DNA of 64,000 bases, from assembly GCF_019599505.1 (NCBI RefSeq), contig NZ_RKLT01000018.1, positions 1 through 64,000 of the forward strand, given 5' to 3'. Positions 25,796 through 33,444 of this stretch are shown piece by piece. Origin of the DNA: Haloarcula nitratireducens. Its GTDB lineage: Archaea > Halobacteriota > Halobacteria > Halobacteriales > Haloarculaceae. Position 1 is the stretch's first letter; every line of letters begins with the position of its first letter. Position numbers and translations under genes: made by a program. A model generated the notes under the pieces. The model was given only the letters and a program-made list of their open reading frames with translations. It had not been told where the DNA came from and made no database searches.

Positions 25796-25961
25796 CCGCA
25801 TTCAGGACATCTCCTTGGATATGGCCACTGAGGACGGGACCGACTCCGCCTCCCCGCTTGACGAAGTGATGGACGACATTCGTCGGGAATTAGTTCGACG
25901 TGTCGCAACGGCCGACCGCGAGTCGAATCGCGACATCTATGACGCGCTCGAACACGAGTAA
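25788..25961 (+). CDS. Small acidic protein following doc
   Basis: The reading frame overlaps the doc stop (ATG at 25788, stop of doc at 25793), typical of translational coupling. It encodes MINRIQDISLDMATEDGTDS, then 'EEVM/DEVMDDIRRELVRRV' and 'ESNRDIYDALEHE'. It could also start at the ATG at 25821 (MATEDG) or 25776. No membrane segment or known motif. I do not recognise the family. Confidence 0.45.
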   Translation: MINRIQDISLDMATEDGTDSASPLDEVMDDIRRELVRRVATADRESNRDIYDALEHE

Positions 25962-25999
25962 CCCATCCGCTTCGACTGAACTTTCATCGTCGCTTGTTG

Positions 26000-26152
26000 T
26001 CTGCCGTCTGCTAGTGGAAAAGGCAGCACATGCCCTTCCTTGACGCTGTCTGATAGCTGCAAGAACCGGGAGCGACACCATTCGTGCAGGAATGGTCGTC
26101 ACACGAACGGAGCGACCAGTCCCGATTTCCTGTTCACAACAGGTGTGACGGG
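26000..26152. repeat. Dispersed repeat R1, copy B (partial)
   Basis: The stretch GGAAAAGGCAGCACATGCCC ... GATAGCTGCA ... CGGGAGCGAC ... TCACACGAACGGAGCGACCA ... GGTGTGACGG matches the second half of R1 copies A and C. The first half, with the peptide remnant, is absent. This supports R1 as modular and repeatedly truncated. Confidence 0.5.
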
Positions 26153-26267
26153 CTTCCAAGTCCGGCCCACCTCTGGGAGAGATACTCGGAGTTACTGGCA
26201 CTGTTACGATCTATTAGTTCGATACCTTTCCCACTGAAACAGCCGGTAGTTAGGTGTGCGTGAAGTA

Positions 26268-26594
26268 CCTCGGGGACAAGCCCCGAGGCTTCGCCGTTTT
26301 GGTCCGCACCGCCACCGCAGGCGAATTTAATTCCCCTCGACCTTCCCGAGATGGGTCGGCTGGAATTAACACCTGAACGCCCGGTGCGTCCGTGAGGGTC
26401 GGCGACTCCACCTCGCCCGACAACACCCGTCGCACCACGCCAAAGGCGCGGGTTTTGAGAGGTGTCGCATTCCTCAGCAACTGCGCGCAGTTGCTTCGGA
26501 TTAAGGTCTTTAACCCACGTCGCAACTGTATCATGAAAGACGGTTTCTTACGTAATAAACGTGTTGGCTTCACCCTCGGGGTCAAGCCCCGAGG
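26268..26594 (-). mobile_element. IS200/IS605-type miniature element with hairpins at both ends
   Basis: Two near-identical hairpins bound the region: CCTCGGGG-ACAAG-CCCCGAGG at 26268-26288 and CCTCGGGG-TCAAG-CCCCGAGG at 26574-26594. The second, read on the minus strand, matches the hairpin at 32231-32251 that precedes a TnpB start. The 285 bases between encode one uninterrupted minus-strand frame of about 115 aa, but it lacks the TnpB catalytic motifs. I interpret this as a deletion derivative (MITE) of an IS605-type element; part may come from a TnpB gene. Confidence 0.55.
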
Positions 26595-26717
26595 CACTCG
26601 CCTTGTCCCGCCTGTAGATACCGCTATGAGTGCTGCCAGATACGATTCTTGATTGCTGGGAATCTTCGGAATCGCTATTTTTGCCCGTCACCTCCTTCCA
26701 CGTAGGAGGCAACACGT

Positions 26718-26978
26718 ATGAACACGAAACTTCGATGGGCTGTAGTGGGCCTCGCCGTTCTGGTCATGCTGGGCCTTGGAATGCCTCTAGTAGCGGGTGC
26801 CACTGCTTCAGACATGGCTGACGACCCCGTCTCGACTGTGGGACACAGCTATGACCAGTGGGGCTGGCACAACAATTGGGGAACCCACCAGCACGGTGAC
26901 CACTGGAATGACCATCCCCGTCACGATGGGGCTGGCCACCACGGGGCTCAGGGACCCCATCATGGGATCCATGAATAA
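26718..26978 (+). CDS. Exported histidine-rich small protein
   Basis: An 86-aa protein from the ATG at 26718. Residues 1-28 look like a signal peptide (MNTKLRWAVVGLAVLVMLGL then MPLVAGATA). The mature part is Trp/His/Gly/Asp-rich (WGWHNNWGTHQHGDHWNDHP, DGAGHHGAQGPHHGIHE): about 15 of the last 45 residues are His. It has no Cys. The motif suggests surface metal (Cu2+, Zn2+, Ni2+) binding outside the cell. It is 2.6 kb from the P1B/HMA operon, and 70-120 bases from the IS605 hairpin, so it may belong to the same metal island. The family is unknown to me. Confidence 0.6.
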   Translation: MNTKLRWAVVGLAVLVMLGLGMPLVAGATASDMADDPVSTVGHSYDQWGWHNNWGTHQHGDHWNDHPRHDGAGHHGAQGPHHGIHE

Positions 26979-27160
26979 TGGCCCCAATTAGTAGATAACC
27001 CCCCGTAGCTGCCATTTGCTGAACTCGCGCTCTGTATCTCGCACGCCGTCCCTACTCAGTAGCCGATAGGTCTTCGACCGAGGTGCTCCCTCGCTCGTCT
27101 GTACCTATCAGCTACGTTTTACGCACATCTATTCCTGCGGCGTCTCAGCATGCCGATACC

Positions 27161-27204
27161 TTTATATTAGAGCGTGTTGTTTGTTACCACCCACCAATAG
27201 GTGG
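27161..27204 (+). promoter_or_regulatory. Dodecin promoter with leader hairpin
   Basis: TTTATATT (27161-27168) is a TATA candidate. With the usual 25-base offset, transcription would start near 27193. A small hairpin CCACC-AATA-GGTGG covers 27191-27204, ending 10 bases before the ATG at 27215. It contains GGTGG, which could act as an RBS and be masked by pairing. Regulation through the hairpin is speculation. Confidence 0.35.
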
Positions 27205-27214
27205 ATGCTTGACC

Positions 27215-27424
27215 ATGGTATTCAAGAAAGTCACGCTCATTGGTCGGAGCAATGAGAATTTCGAAGGTGCTGTCGAGGACGCCATCGACCGAGCCGAAGC
27301 CACGCTAGAAGATCTCAAATGGGTCACTGTGGTAGACCAAGCAGTGGAATTAGACCAAACCGAACGAGAGTATCAAGCAGAGGTGGAGGTTGCCTTCGAA
27401 CTACATGACGGAGTTGACGAATAG
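27215..27424 (+). CDS. Dodecin (flavin-binding protein)
   Basis: A 69-aa protein: [20 protein letters not shown], then '[21 protein letters not shown]' with the aromatic Trp that stacks on flavins in haloarchaeal dodecins, and '[11 protein letters not shown]' as the last strand. Dodecins form hollow dodecamers that store riboflavin/lumichrome and protect against photochemistry. Length (68-70 aa) matches Halobacterium dodecin. Start is the ATG at 27215; upstream sequence in frame is not family-like. It stands alone between a peptide gene and repeat DNA. Confidence 0.9.
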   Translation: MVFKKVTLIGRSNENFEGAVEDAIDRAEATLEDLKWVTVVDQAVELDQTEREYQAEVEVAFELHDGVDE

Positions 27425-27649
27425 CGCGTCTTGAACCCAGCCACCTACTGATTTCGGTCACATTTCCGACAGGGTATCGGAACGCTCGTCACTCACGGGA
27501 AGGCGGGGGTATGCGCTCGTATCTCTATCAAGCAGCTCTCAGCACTCACCCAAATCAACGAGCGTCTCGCCACGCTCCTGCTCAGGCTCACTGCACCCAA
27601 GCTACCACGCTCGCGAACCATGCCCACCTGTACCTCGTCACTCTCACTG

Positions 27650-28160
27650 GTCTTCCCAAACAGTCTCACAAAAGCGAGGCCGACCTGACGACGGCCTCGC
27701 CGATACACCTACGGACGCTGAGAGGCTGATGGCGTCGTGAGCCATTTCAAACGGTGGGTAGCGTTCAACGTCCATCTATTCATTATACGTCAACTGTTGT
27801 CAATGTTGGGACTAATTCAGACCCGATACCGGTGCACACGCGACGAGCTACCCATTGTGCCGTCGCTCACCACATCGAACCGACGCAGTACCAGCCATGC
27901 AGCGACGAGGAATGGGGGCCCGACGCCCGCATACGGAGAGGGTGGTAGGGGAATGGTACAAGCCGACGACGGAACGTCGGACCCATCTTATCAGTGGGCG
28001 AGACTATGTGATAAAACCCCAGCACTACAGCGTGATAGTCGGCCACGTCACGACTGCAACAGATGTGGATTCCGGGCGCGATGATGGTAGAACGCGCCAG
28101 TAGGATGGTCCGGAACCCACATGTATTCATTTCACGCATGCCAGATAGTGCTTGGGCTAT
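27650..28160. repeat. Dispersed non-coding repeat R2, copy A
   Basis: About 510 bases that recur at 40945-41475 with roughly 80 percent identity by eye, and whose first 190 bases partly recur at 29935-30125. No long frame is shared between copies. Near the 5' end is a hairpin, GCGAGGCCG-(about 7 bases)-CGGCCTCGC. Other conserved blocks include ACCTACGGACGCTGAGAG, GGTGGGTAGCG and ACAACAGATGTGGATTCCGG-like sequence. It might be a non-autonomous mobile element or a structured RNA gene. Confidence 0.6.
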
Positions 28161-28270
28161 CCGCCAGCTCCTACTCGAGAGATGAGGTAGTGATAAGCGC
28201 CGGGCAACGACTCCCAATAGGGTGCCTGGCGCTCATGTTCGACAGAGAAGGAGGAGGCGACGACCGTATC

Positions 28271-28630
28271 GAGAAGACCCGGCGGGTCGAGACCAGACGA
28301 AGATGGAGTTGCTCGCGATGGATACGGAGACTGCCGAGGGGTTGGTGGACCAACGCTACGTCGGTCTGGATCTCTAGCGAGCAGTGATCGAAAGGCAACG
28401 ACTGGCGGCTCTTCGGGGTAACCCTGTAACGAACAGGAGCTAAGACGGGAATCGGCGCAGAACCGACGCTGATGAATGCGATGGTACGTGCCCTGCCGCC
28501 GCTGCCGTGGCTGCGTGGTAGCTGCAAGTACCCGGAAGCGACCCCTTCTTTGCAGGAGTGGCGTGAGTGGTCGTCACACGAACGGAGCGGTCAATCCCAA
28601 TTCCCTGCTCATAACGGGTGTGACGGCCCC
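28271..28630. repeat. Dispersed repeat R1, copy C
   Basis: Matches copy A (24579-24958) over its whole length with small indels. The peptide remnant is present but shifted by one base (IEKTRRVE / KMELLAMDTETAEGLVDQRY), ending with a TAG in 'VGLDL'. Copy C follows R2 copy A by about 110 bases. Its right end abuts the truncated MazF-like gene, suggesting insertion into it. Confidence 0.55.
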
Positions 28631-28635
28631 ATATA

Positions 28636-28935
28636 CTACCTCGGTCTTAGGAGAGATATTAAGAGTCGTATAGTGAACAGGACTCCCCACGGAACGATCC
28701 GACTGTCGGCTGGCGTCCCACCGCGAAGCCAGCTCTCCCCGGGAATGTCAATGAGCCCGTCCATCCAGGATTTCGTTGTGAGCGTCACCACGATATACTG
28801 CTCGCCGTGGAATGGTCGCCCGTCGTGGTTCGAGAGAATGAGCCACGGTCGGGCGTCTTCGTCGCCCTTGAACGGGTCATCGCCGTCGACGACATCTCCA
28901 CGCTCGAAAATTGGAGATGCCTCCGCCTCGGTCAC
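28636..28935 (-). pseudogene. MazF/PemK-like toxin, 3' end replaced by repeat DNA
   Basis: From the ATG at 28935 the protein reads MTEAEASPIFERGDVVDGDD, 'ARPWLILSNHDGRPFHGEQY', 'VVTLTTKSWMDGLIDIP' and 'RIVPWGV', all typical of haloarchaeal PemK/MazF-family proteins (RNases). After RIVPWGV the sequence diverges and ends at 28636, inside the R1 junction; a normal protein would have about 20-30 more residues. The start overlaps the end of the upstream regulator gene by four bases, so the two were an operon. Confidence 0.65.
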
Positions 28936-29303
28936 TCTTCAGTCTCCTCGCTCGGATGTGACTCACTGGCGGCGTGGTCGCGCCACGACTCTTTGTCTTC
29001 CGCGCCGAACTGCTCGTTGAAGAGGGTAGTCGCCCGCTCGTAGCCACTATACCCGTCGAGTCGGTCGGTATCATCAGTTATCGCCCAGTACGCCGCTTTG
29101 TGTTCGACGAGGTCACGATCTTTCAATCGAGAGAGTGCGGTGCTGACCGCGCCCTCGTCGACGCCGATATGAGAGGCGATTTCACGGGCCTTGAACGCCC
29201 GATCCTCGTTGGCAACGAGAAACCCGAGGACTTGATCGGGGATGGAGAGGTCCGCGAGTTCGTCCTCGCTCGTGTTCTCGAATGTGTCTCGATCGATAGC
29301 CAT
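28932..29303 (-). CDS. Winged-helix regulator, probable antitoxin of the MazF-like gene
   Basis: A 123-aa protein: residues about 20-80 are a winged-helix (DQVLGFLVANEDRAFKAREI, SHIGVDEGAVSTALSRLKDR, DLVEHKAAYWAI), the rest a charged C-terminus rich in His and Glu. It is upstream of the truncated toxin and overlaps it by four bases (ATGA). In such pairs the regulator is the antitoxin and operon repressor. It is intact while the toxin is damaged, so it may now be an orphan antitoxin. Confidence 0.7.
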   Translation of the reverse strand: MAIDRDTFENTSEDELADLSIPDQVLGFLVANEDRAFKAREIASHIGVDEGAVSTALSRLKDRDLVEHKAAYWAITDDTDRLDGYSGYERATTLFNEQFGAEDKESWRDHAASESHPSEETEE

Positions 29304-29396
29304 CGTTGACTGGGCCTACGTCGCTTATCGTAAAGAGTGTTAGGACTGAAAGCGGCGAAAATACTGAAAACGGCGATACTAAGTAACTTTGCTGCT

Positions 29397-29510
29397 TCAC
29401 GTGTCTCCAGAAATATTGGCAAACTGCGCTTTGAGGGGACCCAGCTGTTCGATGAGCGCGAGGTTAAGCAGCGGAGATGTATCGGAAACAACGAGATCGC
29501 TATTCGGCAT
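29397..29510 (-). pseudogene. PIN-domain (DUF3368-like) toxin, N-terminal fragment
   Basis: The ATG at 29510 overlaps the end of the UPF0175 gene. The frame reads MPNSDLVVSDTSPLLNLALI, then EQLGPLKAQFANISGDT and stops after 37 aa. 'VVSDTSPLLNLALI' is the first strand of a PIN nuclease with its first acidic residue. A normal protein is about 150 aa, so this is a truncated toxin gene. Confidence 0.65.
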
Positions 29511-29745
29511 AGTCGAGATCTTCGGCCAGTTCAACCTCGGTATAGTGACGGGGAATCGCACGCTCGCCAAGAAGCGCCTGAAACTCCTGGGGAGAGAGTT
29601 CTGCTAATGCACGTGCCTTTCCAAAGGAGAGGATATCCCGTGCGTAGAGTGAGATGGCTAACTCTTGTTTCATCGCTTGTGAGCGCTCACCTTCCGGGAT
29701 TTGCAACGCCTCATAGACGGCGTCATCGATCTCGAGCGTCGCCAT
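29500..29745 (-). CDS. UPF0175 family antitoxin
   Basis: An 81-aa protein from the ATG at 29745: MATLEIDDAVYEALQIPEGE, then 'KQELAISLYARDILSFGKAR' and ALAELSPQEFQALLGERAIP, ending in an acidic strand (YTEVELAEDLDYAE). These are typical of UPF0175, small HTH antitoxins paired with PIN (DUF3368) toxins. The frame is open further upstream, but the extension is encoded by repeat R1. The partner toxin directly downstream is truncated. Confidence 0.8.
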   Translation of the reverse strand: MATLEIDDAVYEALQIPEGERSQAMKQELAISLYARDILSFGKARALAELSPQEFQALLGERAIPRHYTEVELAEDLDYAE

Positions 29746-29794
29746 GACTGAGTGTTGGATTACGCGAGTATTGAGTGTTTGGCCCCACAGCGCA

Positions 29795-30125
29795 ATCACA
29801 GAACCGATGCCGGTGGAACAGGCAGCACATGCCCTGGCTTGCCGCTGTCGTATGTAGCTGCAAAACTCGGGAGCGACCCATTTTTGCAGGCGGAGAGTGA
29901 GTGGTCGTCGCCGATAGCACTCCCGGATTGCACCAGCGCACACAAAAGCGAGGCCGGACAGACAACGGCCTCACAGTCACAGCCACAGACGCTGGAATGG
30001 ATACACGATGAGCCAGTCTTGACGGAGCTGTCGCCCAGCGCCCGTCTGCATGTTACACGTCAACTATTATCAATGTTAGCACCGGCACGCACTCGCCGGC
30101 GAGTCACACCGACGGCGGTGCGCAA
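29795..30125. repeat. R1 tail (29795-29905) followed by R2 head (29935-30125)
   Basis: The first part matches the R1 core (CAGCACATGCCC ... GTAGCTGCA ... CGGGAGCGACC ... TGCAGG). It runs into the R2 head (ACACAAAAGCGAGGCCGG-ACAGACAA-CGGCCTC, and CGTCAACTATTATCAATGTT). The R2 hairpin is shortened here. This copy shows the two repeats side by side, but in the opposite order to 27650-28630. Confidence 0.5.
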
Positions 30126-30205
30126 CTGACGATGTCAGACCCTGAATGTCAGGTGCGCACCGGCAGTCGATAGATATGGACCCGATATACCGAATCGGGA
30201 AGATG

Positions 30206-30547
30206 TCAGTGGGTTCTGGGGCGTTCATCACCTGAGTAGCGGTGCATGCCAATTGCCCAGAACCCACGCGAGACGTATATGCCTGGAGTCATAAGGTAGT
30301 TCACGTCGAGATTCGAGAGGGTCTGAAACACGCGCATGGAATCGAACTCGCGATCCCAGAGGACCGTCTCAATGGGGACGTGTTCTTTCGCGCGAAAGGA
30401 GAGTGGGGCAGGATGCCAGGCTGGATAGCCGTCCTCAATCGTGTGGATTGAGCGGTCGAGGCGTTCGAATGCGGTGACTAGATCGGTGTCGTGGAGATCG
30501 TTTCCGATAGCGATCCCGAACTGAGACGCCTCGCAGAGATAGTGCAT
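30206..30547 (-). pseudogene. DDE-type transposase fragment
   Basis: The minus strand encodes FGIAIGNDLHDTDLVTAFER, 'LSFRAKEHVPIETVLWDREF' and 'VFQTLSNLDVNYLM', then leaves the family. 'P...ETVLxDREFDS' carries the second catalytic Asp of haloarchaeal DDE transposases. The region around this Asp remains; the N-terminal and C-terminal (Glu) parts are missing. The family (ISH3- or ISH10-like) cannot be fixed. Confidence 0.5.
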
Positions 30548-30739
30548 TCAAGATGGCTCACTAGCGTGCTCTTCGGCAGAGTCACTCAGTTACTATCTTG
30601 GAGCGGCCTCCAAAATCAACTCTGCTGCCGAGATTATGTGCACCCCCATCCTTCGAGGTTGTGTTTTGTCGACGGGGGGTGATAGACGGGGTAATAACGA
30701 TAGGTGTGCGCGTGAATAGGTTGCGTAGGTAATTCAACG

Positions 30740-31501
30740 ATGGATGATGTCTCCATAACGTTCGACCAACTCACCGATATCGGAGCGGAATCGCCTACCC
30801 TCATCGAGGGGTTCCCAGGCTTTGGGCTGGTCGCCGCGATCGCCGTCGACCAGATTACGAGCCAACTCGACCTCAAACACCACGGAAATATCGTCTCTGA
30901 CGAGTTTCCTCCTATCCTCTCCTATCAAGATGGACATGCCCAAGACATGGTCCGGGTATATGCGAGCTCCCAACACAATGTGATGACACTCCAGAGCGAC
31001 CTCGCTCTCCCACCATCTGCGTTCAAACCACTGAGCAGGTGCGTTCTCGAGGAGTTGGCCAACGAGTTCGATCGAGCGATTTTCTTGGCTGGGGCACCGG
31101 CTCAGAGCGAAGACGAGATTGGCACTGTCAAGGCAATCACGACGGCTGAAGAACTCGAAGCGGACATCCAGAATGCTGGAATCGAGTTGGCCGAGGGGAC
31201 GGGCCTGGTTGGGGGGATCACTGGTTCCCTCGCCAACGACTGCTATCATCACGATGTGCCGGCAGCGGTACTGGTCGTTCACGCGGATCCATATCTCCCA
31301 GATCCAGGGGCTGCTCGATCAGTTATCGAAGACGCACTGGAACCGCTGGTGGATTTCGACATCGATACGTCCGAACTGGAAGAGCAGTCGAACCAGATTC
31401 AACAACAGATGCAGCAAATCGCTGACCAGTATCAGCAGATGGTTGAACAGGCCCACCACCAACCACAATCAGAAGCACCGCAACTCGGTATGTATCAGTG
31501 A
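30740..31501 (+). CDS. PAC2-family protein (proteasome assembly chaperone-like)
   Basis: A 253-aa protein: DQLTDIGAESPTLIEGFPGF followed by GLVAAIAVDQI (about residues 8-38) is the PAC2 start; then VYASSQHNVMTLQSDLALPP, 'IFLAGAPAQSEDEIG', TGLVGGITGSLANDCYHHDV and 'VVHADPYLPDPGAA'. A Gln-rich coiled segment (QSNQIQQQMQQIADQYQQMV) ends the protein. PAC2 proteins in archaea are linked to proteasome assembly or act as ATP-grasp-like partners. The start is the ATG at 30740. It is intact although surrounded by remnants. Confidence 0.85.
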   Translation: MDDVSITFDQLTDIGAESPTLIEGFPGFGLVAAIAVDQITSQLDLKHHGNIVSDEFPPILSYQDGHAQDMVRVYASSQHNVMTLQSDLALPPSAFKPLSRCVLEELANEFDRAIFLAGAPAQSEDEIGTVKAITTAEELEADIQNAGIELAEGTGLVGGITGSLANDCYHHDVPAAVLVVHADPYLPDPGAARSVIEDALEPLVDFDIDTSELEEQSNQIQQQMQQIADQYQQMVEQAHHQPQSEAPQLGMYQ

Positions 31502-31720
31502 GCCAAACGGGAAGTCGAGCACTCGACATCCGTTACACGGTAGTAATAGGCACCTTTGAGTCCGTTTGAAGCGCCATCCCCCCGTTCAACCTATGTAGAT
31601 GACTACGTCATTTGGAAACGTCTCACACGAACTCCAGAAGGCGGATCGTACCACGTTTCGGATTCGGTCACGCCGAATCTGTTCCCACCTCTTTCCTTCA
31701 AGCCCGACAGATATCGATCC

Positions 31721-32119
31721 ATGAAAAGAAAACACACCGCACGATTCCTCGGATTTCTCGTCATTGGGGTCCTCATGGGTGTGTTCGAGAATCTGCTTGC
31801 GATCTGGCTCACTACAGACGAGTCCTTCACCCTTGAGGTGGTGATCATCGTCGTGTTAGTCGCTATTCCGTTTGCGGCTGCCGCCGAACTCGTCATCGAT
31901 TTCTTCGGTCGTCGCGTATTCGACGATTGTCTCTGCTGGCTCTCCCTCTCGAACTGCGGTTTCGACAGCCACCCCTGTTCTTGTCCCATATTCGCCACTG
32001 TGTCTACGAGCTCCTCCCCTCGCTCAGTCATTCGCTCGACGATCATCTCGTGCAGAGACGCAGCCGGTGCAACTGTCTCGACGACGTGGAGGACGTGGAG
32101 CGTCCTGATCAACGGCTAA
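31721..32119 (+). pseudogene. Small membrane protein, C-terminus replaced
   Basis: From the ATG at 31721 two membrane helices are encoded (RFLGFLVIGVLMGVFENLLA and EVVIIVVLVAIPFAAAAELV). After about 60 codons (near 31900) the plus strand is the antisense of a UspA remnant, so residues 61-132 are not original. It may still be expressed as a chimera. Unknown family. Confidence 0.4.
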
Positions 32120-32189
32120 CTCAAGCGCGTGATGCGGGCTCGTTCTGCGCCCGTCGATCCGTCCGTCGGAAAGAGAATTATGTCGTACA
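31895..32189 (-). pseudogene. UspA remnant with three frameshifts
   Basis: The minus strand from the ATG at 32189 reads MYDIILFPTDGSTGAERAR, then needs three single-base corrections to continue as LELAVDQDA, LHVLHVVETVAPAASLHEMI, 'ERMTERGEELVDTVANMG' and 'ETIVEYATTEEIDDEF'. This is the N-terminal two-thirds of a UspA protein. The C-terminal nucleotide-binding part is missing at about 31895. Confidence 0.7.
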
Positions 32190-32230
32190 TCACCGACTCG
32201 GCCAGGGTTTACAGGCAGTCTAGGAGAATG

Positions 32231-32251
32231 CCCCGGGGCTTGACCCCGGGG
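32231..32251 (+). repeat. IS605-type left-end hairpin
   Basis: CCCCGGGG-CTTGA-CCCCGGGG lies 63 bases upstream of a TnpB start codon. The loop CTTGA is the reverse complement of TCAAG in the hairpin at 26574-26594, so the two elements lie in opposite orientation. Confidence 0.6.
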
Positions 32252-32313
32252 TTGAATCCGATAGGCAGGGATACAAACCATAAAGTGAACATATCACTAA
32301 TCAAGAGACAGCG

Positions 32314-32484
32314 ATGGAGTACAGTCACCGCTACCCCGCATACCCAACACAAGCGGTAGCGGCTGAACTGGAATCCCATATCGACGTTCATCGCCAAGCG
32401 TACAACTACACCCTCTACGAGTACGAACACGTGGACGCCGACGATGTCGATACGCTCGTTGAGACGTTCGATTGCGTCGCGTAA
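32314..32484 (+). pseudogene. tnpB: TnpB N-terminal fragment (IS1341/IS605 family)
   Basis: The frame from the ATG at 32314 reads MEYSHRYPAYPTQAVAAELE then 'SHIDVHRQAYNYTLYEYEHV', the standard start of haloarchaeal TnpB. It leaves the family near 32445 and stops at 32484. Beyond, the minus strand shows a different remnant (CGCPYHRRGQLCPICDKRGY and QQLDELRDAIERLNERIDI), perhaps a zinc-finger protein. About 300 bases to 32741 hold no intact gene. Confidence 0.75.
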
Positions 32485-32741
32485 TTCGTCCAGTTGCTGT
32501 ACAATGGGTTCGATCTCGGCTTGTTGCGGTTCCGCCCACTCTTCTCACGTTCGGGGCCAGTACCCTCGTTTGTCACAGATTGGACACAGTTGGCCACGGC
32601 GATGGTACGGACAGCCGCAGTGATGATGCCAGTGAGGCATTGCTCGTTGAAATACGGCGGCGAGCAGAATGAAGCTATAGGCGCTCTCTGAACTCAAGAA
32701 CCCCGTGTATACTTTTCTGCGTTGACATCAAAAAGTGGGAT

Positions 32742-33230
32742 ATGGATCCAGTACGAAGTAGCCTCGGCGGTGGCGTTGCAGCGACTCTAGCGTTACTGGT
32801 GTTCCTCCTGGTTGCGGATTTGTTCCTCGCTGGAACCAATCTCTTCGTGGTCGCTACCTTCACGAGTCTGTGCGCCGTCGGTGGACCACCCTACTGTGAA
32901 CTCGGGAGTCTGACCGCAACGCTGTTGACGTTCATCTGGTTTGGGCTTCTGTTTGCTGTGGCGTGGCCACTCCTCTTTGCAGGGTTTACATGGGGACTCC
33001 CTGGCGAGACCGGGCTAGCTCACGGAGCAGTGTTCGGACTCTTTCTCTGGGCAGGCTATGTTGTTGTTTCATTGTTGAATGTTTTAGTCGGTTACACAAC
33101 TATTCTTGAGGATCTGCCACTGTTAATTGTAACTTTGCTCGCGTATCTGGTCTATGGGCTCGTGCTCGGTGGGGTGTACGATTACCTCGCCGAACACCGG
33201 ACGTTCCTCAGCGAGATACAGACCAGCTAG
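32742..33230 (+). CDS. Membrane protein, 162 aa, four or five helices
   Basis: Hydrophobic segments: GGVAATLALLVFLLVADLFL (about 9-28), TATLLTFIWFGLLFAVAWPL (about 58-77), AHGAVFGLFLWAGYVVVSLL (about 93-112) and LLIVTLLAYLVYGLVLGGVY (about 126-145). No known family motif. A Gly-rich turn (GGVYDYLAEHR) ends the last helix. The architecture resembles DUF6789-type haloarchaeal integral membrane proteins, but I cannot confirm this. Start ATG at 32742; TATA-like TATACTTTTC is about 30 bases upstream. Confidence 0.65.
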   Translation: MDPVRSSLGGGVAATLALLVFLLVADLFLAGTNLFVVATFTSLCAVGGPPYCELGSLTATLLTFIWFGLLFAVAWPLLFAGFTWGLPGETGLAHGAVFGLFLWAGYVVVSLLNVLVGYTTILEDLPLLIVTLLAYLVYGLVLGGVYDYLAEHRTFLSEIQTS

Positions 33231-33444
33231 AAACTCCCTCACCGATCCACACCATGGTTGATCCCCTCATCGCAAGTCGAGTGCAGTTCGCGATTACGAC
33301 GATCGTCCACATCACCTCTATCCTCTCTTTCGGTCGCACCGTGGATAGTCGTTCTTCCCGTACACTCGGCCGTGTCTCTCAGCTGATCTTGAGGGGATGA
33401 CATAACTCGTTTGGTCCCCAAATGTGTGACTAAAGTCTCAAGTA

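Noticed and set aside
27493..27708. Short frames on both strands before R2
   Set aside because: The plus strand contains QLSALTQINERLATLLLRL, which may be a remnant, but there is no start and no recognisable family.
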